From Desarmillaria ectypa (taxonomy: Eukaryota > Basidiomycota > Agaricomycetes > Agaricales > Physalacriaceae), in NCBI GenBank assembly GCA_030407005.1, contig JAUDYN010000001.1, forward strand, positions 4,402,001 through 4,466,000: a stretch of 64,000 nucleotides of DNA. Direction: 5' to 3'. Position 1 is the stretch's first letter; each line of letters begins with the position of its first letter. Of this stretch, positions 56,229 through 64,000 are shown in pieces. The notes beneath the pieces are model-generated. The model ran no database searches. It saw only the letters and a list, made by a program, of their open reading frames with translations, and was not told the DNA's origin. A program made the translations under genes and the position numbers.

Positions 56229-58536
56229 TCAACACCCACTTGGAACGCTCGTATCGTCTACATAATTCGCAGCGTTCACACCCAAACCGCGACTGGCAAA
56301 AGCGTTCCACAAGATACACTTATTAGCTCCATCATACCTGTTCTGATCGGCTTGTATCCATGCGTCTCGGGCGTTGGGTACTGTACCAAAAGGTCATCAG
56401 CTAAAATTTAAAAAAACACGCGCTTGTAGTATGTACTCACAAGTCGGATTACACGGCTGGAGGGAGAGCGCGTCGATGAACAGATGGAGCCAGACGATGT
56501 TGCCTTCTGGGCCCGATGGGTCGTCCATCGCGGTTGAAGAGAACCCGTGCGCCTGGACAAGTGCAGCGTAGACGTTGTGGAGCATGTTAGCCCATACTTC
56601 GCCGATATCTGGATGATGGGTATTAAGGGAGGAGTGACATTGAGGGTTGGGCGGGGAGCGTACCGTGGACCTCGTGGAGCTGCTGGATGGAAGAGTACCG
56701 GAGAGGGTTGACAGAGGCGTCGGTAGAGTAAGGATGTGTTCGGATCCCGGCGGGGTTGTTGAACACCCATGTTGCTAGAGCGTAGTCTGCGACGGTGGAG
56801 TCTTTGTGTTCGGTCCATCTATGGTCTATTTTTAAAAAATGAGATATGAGGGTAGGGTAGAAAGGTGCGTACTCTGCCATGGCGTCCGACCATCCTGTGG
56901 AGAATAGTCATTTAGAAGAGGATATTGGAGAAGAGAGGATGGTGACCTTCGCCCATTCCGCCGGCTTCTGTTGTTTGTAGACATCGCCCCGTCCCGCCGC
57001 CGGTGAGACGATTAGTAATTCCGTGCGTGAATTCGTGTACGATGATGTCGTTCTGGAGCGCCCCATCGCGCCGGGGTGTCGTCAGAGTCCATATATACAT
57101 CCTACAAGTCCCAGATTGACCACTACATAATCAGATATCAGTATCGATATCCCTGATCATGTCGGAAAAAAGAACATACTCCGGCGGAGTAGCGAAATTA
57201 GCGTTATTCGTGCCGCTTGAGTCCTGCACGCTCATCAAGACACGGTCACCCTCTGCTCCTCCCTTGCCAAAGTTGGAGTTTTGGAAATTGTAGGACGTTT
57301 CTGTCCAGCCGTACTTGTAGGCGTAGTCGTGGACTTTGTTGATGATGTAGAACGCGTTGGTGCGTGCGGCGTCGATGTTGGATCCACCGGTGGGACTGAG
57401 GGTGGTGTCGTAGGGATGGTCGAAGGTGTCGCTGGAGGATTGGAAGGTCGTTGCGGATTGGGAGGATTTGTAGGCTATGGCGTTATTTCCGCTATAGAAT
57501 AATCAGAAGGTGAAAGATGGTGTGTGGGTAGGGACGTACGCGGTTTGGTTGTTCTGTACCCAGCCGGAAGGGGAGGAGGTAAGATATTCGGGGTTGACAA
57601 GCGTCTCTTCACCTTCGGTGACGGCGTCTTTGGTTATTGGGATAACGGTGTACTGATGATGTCGCGTAAATTTTGGATGATAGAGAAAAATGCCAATCTT
57701 ACCGTTGCTTCGGCCACAAAGTCTGTTACTGAAAGGATCTCTCCCGAGTGAGCGTCAACGAATGCTTCGTACCACGCATTGGTGTCGTTGTTTTGGACTT
57801 GAATTACGTGTGTGAGGGCAACAGATCCGTCGGGCTGGGCTAGATACTCGAGAGATGTTACACCGTTGTGGGTCCCAAGGAGAGTGTCTTCGACTTTGTT
57901 GATGATGGTGCTATCGATGGAGATACTGGGTGTGGAGGGTGCAATATTTGCTATGGAGGAGATTAGACGGGAGTGGAAGAAGTATGAGGTAAAAATGCTT
58001 ACATGTATCGACAAATGAGGAGCCAAATGCGACAGCTTTTTCATCCTTGAACGCTGCATTAGCTACTGCATTGGCGAAAGGAACGCCATCCTGACACAGA
58101 TCGAGGTTAGATACGATCAAATTGGGAAATGACAGACAGGAATACGTGGTACTGCTTGACATATGAATAACGTATGTTATCAACTGAATGACCCGACTTG
58201 TAGACAACGGAGGTTGGGTTGACCCCAAGTTCAGACGCGATGAATGAAACAGCTGATGACTCGGGTGATTCGGCCTTGAACGAGGCTGCTCCTGAGGTAT
58301 CCTTGCCAGAGCCATATGTCTATCCAAACAATCAGACTAGCTTGGAGAAGTGATAGTTTGCGTGCCGTATAGGTAGACTTGGGATGATACGTTTCCACCT
58401 TCAAGTCCCGTCCAATGGTCCTGATGCGGTGGGTAGCATGTTTCGAAGAGGTGGGCCATGGAGCGGCGTTAACCAATGTCGAAGCGCAGAGAACGGCGAC
58501 CAGGATTGTGGAGAAGAAGCTGTTGAACACCACCAT
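56229..58536 (-). CDS. Fungalysin extracellular metallopeptidase (M36), copy 1
   Basis: Predicted 592-residue secreted zinc endopeptidase. Minus-strand exons: 58536-58366, 58319-58146, 58090-58003, 57950-57703, 57652-57540, 57491-57180, 57122-56947, 56894-56873, 56818-56664, 56608-56441, 56380-56229; the frame closes exactly. Signal peptide MVVFNSFFSTILVAVLCAST, then a propeptide (FTP/PepSY type, with [20 protein letters not shown]) and the M36 domain. Zinc ligands H398 and H402 and catalytic E399 are in HEFTH; the third ligand E427 is in GGMGEGWSD. Intron 1 begins GC instead of GT (58365-58364); other introns are GT-AG. Ends VPSGC. It is divergent from copy 2, which lies 2.5 kb away. Family members degrade extracellular protein and are made as inactive precursors that cleave themselves. 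Confidence 0.93.
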
Positions 58537-61001
58537 TATCTTCGTAGCAGCCAAGGGAAGACAACGAGCCCAGGAGAACCCTAGAGATACAATATGGCGA
58601 CATGGTGCGCTTTTAAGGCAGAGGGAAATGAACAGCCAACTGAGCATATAACGGTCCTATAGCGCTGAGCACATGCGGTCGTCGAGGGTGTTCCTATCAC
58701 ATGGATACAATATTACATGTTTGATGGAGAAGAAGCAAGGGCAACTCGGGGGTTGATAGGTGAGAAGCACGAAGCAACGAAGCTCCCAACCGTTCCCATG
58801 AGCTTATCTTCGCAAAATGCATCCATGCTAAAGTCCTCAGATGTCCCTATAGAGCCAATGTCGCAGCCAAGATAACTCAAAGCGATACAGGATGAGGGCC
58901 AAACAAGTAGGACGCTTTTGTGTGTAATTTTAAAAATGAGATGAGCCCACAGAATATAATGGCATTGGGATATTGGTTTTTAATTTGAATGAGAACTTTG
59001 CGAGGCTGGAATAAAAAAAGGGAGCCATCGTCGTGAGACTTTGATCGTTGATGATCGATCGGCCACGCGGACGAAAAGTTTGTTCGTGTTTTGCTACGTC
59101 CTGAATGACCTTGTGCTCTGCTTCCACCACCGTCGAGGATGATAACCAATATGCTCATCAAGCTTTGCCAGCACAAGTAATGATACCAGGAATTTCTAAA
59201 ATATAAGCTAATTCTCGGTGAATGTACGAATTGACTCGGAAAAGGGCATGTTCGCCTTTGGGGCAGCATGGCTCGAAACGCCGCCCTCGCCGTTCCTACC
59301 ATTTACTTGTGGGTTGGCTGGTACTATTCCTAATTTCTGGAGTCGCTGCGAGGTATCGGGGTACCTTGGTCCTTAGAGTGAAGCAGCGATAGTCGAAGGT
59401 TTTGATAAAGTCGTGACTTCCTGAGCCTCGTACGATTCCTCGACGTTATCTTCCTGTACCTACTTTTTACTTAATTTGTAGGCCTACCATGAATGGTACA
59501 CGCTATGATGGTGCTGGGGGACTTTCTGGCATGAAAAGCCTATCTCTGGTTGCTGGTGGACGTGTGAAGGAGTAGTGAAAGTTCTGCCCTGGATCTGGAA
59601 ACCGCATTGATACGCTCCTTGAATTTTTTGGTACGTGAAATTTTGTATCCTTCCTGCGTTTCCTCACCGTTTTGGCTATATTTCTGTATGTCTCCACCAG
59701 GGGGTACCGATTGGTGCTGGTCCGCCACAAGAATCGTGATACTGCGTTTCGTGTCCTCGATTCCCAACATTCTGAGGCTCTGCAATATTTTCAAACATCG
59801 TGCAGCCCGACGATTTGTGAGGATCTCTAGTTTCATAAGACCAGATAATGTGTGGCCTGGTAAGGAGGTCCCTGAGCTGTGTGGAGGATCGTATGGATGC
59901 GCATGGCCAGGGGAGTTACTGGGGGCCTCTTCTAAACTTGTAAGTGAGCTTTGTGATATCAGTCGTTATTTTGCTTACGTTTAACTAACAGTTGTCGGGC
60001 GGAATGATTCTTTTACTGGATCAAACTGCCGACCTTTCTGATGTATCAAGTGGTATACATTCTATATAGACACTCTTTCATCTTGATTTAGATCGCGATA
60101 TCGGACCTCAAATTCAAGATTGAGAGGTGTGATGAGTGTAACAGCCTTCATCCAGAGCTGCATGGTCGGCCGGATCGTTCCCTGGGCTCGCCACATTGTT
60201 CAATATAGCCTTGGCCATGCAGAACCTTGGGCAGCGGTAGGACCACGAATGCGCACCTGAAGTCGCGTCCTTCCTTCACTGCTGGTGAGAGGGTCAAAAA
60301 GTAACCTCGAGTACTGACGCAGTCCAGCACAATTACTGCGTCATAGCTCGTGTGACGTTTCCGACATATGGAGTTGTGCTTGAATCCCTGATCGACGGCT
60401 ACCATGCGAATGTTCGCTTGTACCCTCGAGGGACTGCCAAGCCTTTATAATCATCAGCCATCAGCACTCATCTTTAACTGAATGGCGCAATCTCATGCAA
60501 CGGCTTATGCAAAATAGACGCTGGTATCTCGTGGGATCTTTCAGATATATTGAGGGCCGGAATCCATGCTGATAAAAGTCATCAGGCATTGTACCATACG
60601 CGTACGTCCTTATCTCTACGTGGTTCTACCCGCTCTCACATATTATCAGGGCTCGGAAGGACCCCTTATCTAGGAATATGCTACCGCCCTTGTGGTTTCG
60701 ATATTGAAACCATCTCCCACAGTTCCGTTTGTCAGGCTGACTGCATTGCCCATGATAGAGAACGTGGACAAAATCTATGATCCGTGACTCCCGAATCCTA
60801 TACCGATCTCACACCCGGGCGTCTTAGCCCAGCCAAGATTTTCAGCCGTGGGTTTCCCGCACATGGAAAGTCTTTCTATTTCCATACTTTCCCGTACTGT
60901 TCTAGCATTGCACATGCAGACTTATGCTCTCTACTGCCGGATAAGAGAGAATAAAATGGTGGACGAAATGAAGAGGAAGAACCCCAGTCGAGCTTCAAGT
61001 C
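58537..61001. other. Intergenic between divergent fungalysins
   Basis: Upstream region of both protease genes. Minus frame 59540-59836 (MKLEILTNRRAARCLKILQSL...) and minus frame 60148-60405 read somewhat like protein, with a plausible donor at about 60266, but I could not build a complete gene. I report no CDS here. Confidence 0.4.
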
Positions 61002-63647
61002 ATGGTTGCGCGTCACAGTACTCTCTTGGTGATTTCCCTGGCGGTGGGTTCGGCGATGGCGGCTCCTTGGACGGTGTCGTCCAAGCACGGTACACATCGT
61101 ACGCGGAGCATCCGTCGTGACCTCCAAATCGATACTTTCCATCCTCCTTCAACCTTTGAGGTATGCTCCGTAATGCGAGTGCTCTTTCCGTAGATGCTTA
61201 CTCTGAGGTCTGCAGACTTTCGGAGAAGGAATCGATCACCCTGTTGCGTCATTCGTCGCTGCGAGCATGGAGGACAGCGCAACCTCGTTCGTCGCGTCCC
61301 GCCTTGGTGTTGATCCCAGCACCGTTACGTTCAAATCTGGCTTCGTTGGAGAAGTCGCTAGCCATGCGTTCGTTCGGCAGACCCATGTTTGTTCTGTCAC
61401 TTTTTGGGGAAACACAGGGTGCTTACTTTTATGTTTGCAGGATGGTGTCCCGTTCGCCAATGCGGTTGCTAATGTCGCTATGAAGAATAACAAGGTTTCT
61501 GGTTTTCCTGGATAACAACAGTCCTTGGCTGACGTCTTATCTTTTATCTAGATTGTATCATTCGGGTCATCTTTCGTGTCTCCGGGTACGTAGATTCCCG
61601 TCCTAGTCAGTAACTCCTCTCGACTGACACATACATAGGAAGCGTCGCTTCATCGACACCGTCTGTGTCCTTGGAAGATGCTATAGCCTCTGCCGAGTCG
61701 ACGCTCTCTGGAACGTTCAACCAATTCACGCCTACTCTCGAGTACCTAGTCAAAGATGATAACACCGTCATTCTCACGCACGTAATCCAAATCGAGAACG
61801 AAGAAACCGGGGCGTGGTACGAGGCGTTTGTTGATGCCCATACTGGTGACGTCGTCTCGGTGACAGACTTCGTTTCGAAAGCATCGGTATGCACGCTTAT
61901 TTCATGTTCACATAAATTGTTCTCTGAAAACACCTATACAGTATCGTGTTCTTCCGTTCAATCGCGAGGTTCCCAGTGAAGGTTTTGCAACGGTTACAGA
62001 TCCTCAAGATCTCGTAGCTTCTCCCTCGGGCTGGCATTCTACTGGAACGACCACTACTACGTATGTTACTTAAGCTTTTACTTGACTGATCCATCTTCCT
62101 TACCCCTTTCAGTGATACATCGTGAGTGTAGAGTTCCGTTATGCGAAGTAATATCCAACCAATAATTGCAGAGGAAACAATGCTATCTCCTTCAAGGGCA
62201 CTCAGTCGGCGACCACGCAGCAATCTTCGACTGGGCTGAACTTCATCTACACGGATAACGATGGCTTGGCACCAACCGTCGCCGCGAACCTCAACGCTGC
62301 GCGGACTAACGCGTTCTACATAGTGAATAGTGTCCATGACCTCCACTATAGGTATGCTTTCCACACCTATCATTTTCATGTGTACCTTACCCATTAATCG
62401 TCCCCAAAGGTACGGTTTTACCGAGGTCTGTCCGGATTTGTGTCCTCGTCAGATTTAGAGTAACCCAATCTCCATTCATCAGTCCGCGTTCAACTTCCAG
62501 ACGAACAACTTTGGAAAGGGAGGTGCCGGGAACGATCGTGTTACGATTTCCGTCCAAGATGCGAATGGTATTGATAACGCTGATTTTGCTACACCTGCCG
62601 AGTACGTTGTTCCGCTAGATACTACTAATCTCTGTGCTGATGTCTATTCGTAGTGGACAGTCCGGCCGTATGAGTATGTCCTTCTTCACTTTTTCGTACG
62701 TCGCATATCCTGAAATTTGATAAGGGATGTTCTTGTGGGACATTACTAGTGTGAGTACATTTCTTGGAAAGTTATTGATTTTGGTCACATTCTTCCTAGC
62801 CTCAGCGCGACGGCGCCCTGGAAAATGATATAGTCACGCACGAAAACACTCATGGACTCACGAATCGTCTGACTGGTGGAGGCACTGGACGGTGTTTGCA
62901 GACTCTTGAAGCGGGTGGTATGGGAGAAGGTTGGTGACCAGTATCCTTGACGCAGAACTTCGATCCTGATTCTCTCTCTCCAGGTTGGTCGGATGCGATG
63001 GCCGAGTAAGTGTGCTATCGATTTTCTTGAAATACTCGCGCTGAATAGGCAACGACAGCTGGATTGAGAAAACGTCTTCCGCTGTACCCGACTTCGTTCT
63101 GGGCCAATACGTCATCAACAGTCCGGCTGGTATTCGGTCTCATCCGTACTCTACGAGCGCGTACGTTCATTCCCTCCTCCAGTACACGTATTCTATACAC
63201 TGACATTGTCTGGTATAGCACTGTCAACCCTCTCCGTTATTCTTCTGTCGGCACTCTTAATGAAGTCCACAATATCGGCGAAGCATGGGCTAATATATTG
63301 CATAACGTCTATGCGGCGCTTGTTTCTCAACTTGGATGGTCGGCCACTGCCAAGACAGATCCCACCGGTACAGCCGGGAATGTCGTCCACTTGCATTTAT
63401 TCCTCGACGCGTTGGCATTGCAGCCTTGTAACCCTACATGTATGCCTTTGTATTTGCTTGTTTTTGAGGATTCTGGCTGATGAAGCTCTGATTAGTCTTG
63501 ACGGGCCGAGATGCGTGGATCCAGGCTGATGCGAACCGGTATGCTGGTGCGCATAGGTGCACTTTGTGGAGGGCGTTTGCTAGTCGTGGGCTTGGTGTTA
63601 ATGCGGCTAATCACCGTGATGATACGACTGTTCCGTCGGGATGTTGA
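61002..63647 (+). CDS. Fungalysin extracellular metallopeptidase (M36), copy 2
   Basis: Predicted 593-residue secreted zinc endopeptidase. Seventeen exons: 61002-61160, 61216-61386, 61441-61494, 61552-61585, 61639-61886, 61942-62060, 62113-62121, 62172-62351, 62410-62425, 62483-62601, 62654-62673, 62725-62750, 62800-62929, 62984-63005, 63059-63160, 63219-63439, 63496-63647. All introns are GT-AG and the frame closes exactly. Signal peptide [20 protein letters not shown]; propeptide with [20 protein letters not shown]; zinc site H399-E-N-T-H403 (Asn replaces the usual aromatic); third ligand E428 in GGMGEGWSD; ends VPSGC. It has a 9-nt exon (62113-62121), and its intron set differs from copy 1: several extra introns, but no intron after the VH of the copy 1 exon 9. 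Both copies appear functional. Confidence 0.93.
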
Positions 63648-64000
63648 TGTGGAAGCAAGAAGAAACTTCTTTTCGTATAAATGATAATTATCATAAAGGA
63701 ATGCAGTTTATTTTGTTGTTTATCTAGTAGCAAGGTTAGGGTCTGAATCCGATCACGGATTTTCTATTTTCCATTTTCTGATCCGTAACATCTGGGTATT
63801 TCTACCGCGAACTTAGCTCCGCCGGGAGTTGGTTAGTATGCTCGGTCTCATCGGATGGGTGATGTTAATACTTATGTCTTGTTGGATCACCGCTTCAAAT
63901 ACGTGAGAGGTAGCTCGTTCACTCGCCATTACTTTGACGACATGAATTATTTCTGCGAGTAGTTAGAATAGAACTGGTCGTTACTATGCTGCGGGAAAGG
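63648..64000. other. Downstream of fungalysin 2, nothing seen
   Basis: 3' flank of the protease gene to the end of the window; no gene or repeat identified. The early A/T-rich stretch may hold the polyadenylation site. Confidence 0.35.

Noticed and set aside
59540..60405. Minus-strand gene between the two fungalysins
   Set aside because: Two protein-like frames and one good donor, but no set of introns gave a continuous frame; it is more likely chance in GC-balanced intergenic DNA.
1..64000. CRISPR arrays, bacterial operons or phage modules
   Set aside because: No regularly spaced direct repeats of that type; introns, hydrophobins and LTRs show a fungal nuclear genome.

Overview
The window looks like a gene-poor, repeat-rich accessory stretch of an Agaricomycete (mushroom-forming basidiomycete) nuclear genome. 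The grounds are genes cut by many short GT-AG introns of about 50-80 nt, a divergent pair of class I hydrophobins, two secreted fungalysin (M36) metallopeptidases, an aryl-alcohol-oxidase-like GMC flavoprotein, F-box/leucine-rich genes in degenerate copies, a fungal C2H2 regulator and a Copia retrotransposon. I rebuilt exon structures by hand from splice sites, reading frame and paralogue comparison; they are predictions.

Layout. 1-4640 is a CpG-starved block of old transposon debris. 6152-8516 is the GMC oxidoreductase. 10745-11718 is an F-box/LRR gene, followed by two decayed copies (13897-14760 and 18293-21545). Between those copies sits a small secreted protein with peptidase M15-like metal motifs (15569-16224). 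The second decayed F-box copy has taken five LTR insertions. 22-36 kb is a mosaic of segmental duplications holding three paralogous small secreted proteins (25077-25740, 31008-31683, 32596-33261), two solo LTRs and two tRNA-Glu-like relics. 36648-37651 is a two-finger C2H2 protein. 38430-40190 is a second CpG-starved block containing a fungalysin pseudogene; it abuts a truncated metacaspase pseudogene. 43135-44227 is an intact five-exon gene I cannot name. 46348-51351 is a solo LTR interrupted by a full-length Copia element. 53040-54857 is the hydrophobin pair. 56229-58536 and 61002-63647 are two complete, divergently transcribed fungalysins.

Themes. (1) Twelve solo LTRs or solo-LTR-like copies from five families accompany one full-length element; nine carry an exact 5-bp target-site duplication and three more a near match or a nested copy. 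(2) Old copies have lost CpG as TpG/CpA. The Copia element shows the same process at an early stage: three in-frame TGA stops, and all four LTR-LTR differences at CpG sites. This fits cytosine methylation and deamination of silenced repeats. (3) Hydrophobins, small secreted proteins and fungalysins each occur as a head-to-head pair. The hydrophobin pair shares about 324 identical bases including two introns. The intact genes are mostly secreted: proteases, an oxidase, hydrophobins and small cysteine-containing proteins, consistent with a saprotrophic or plant-associated secretome locus.
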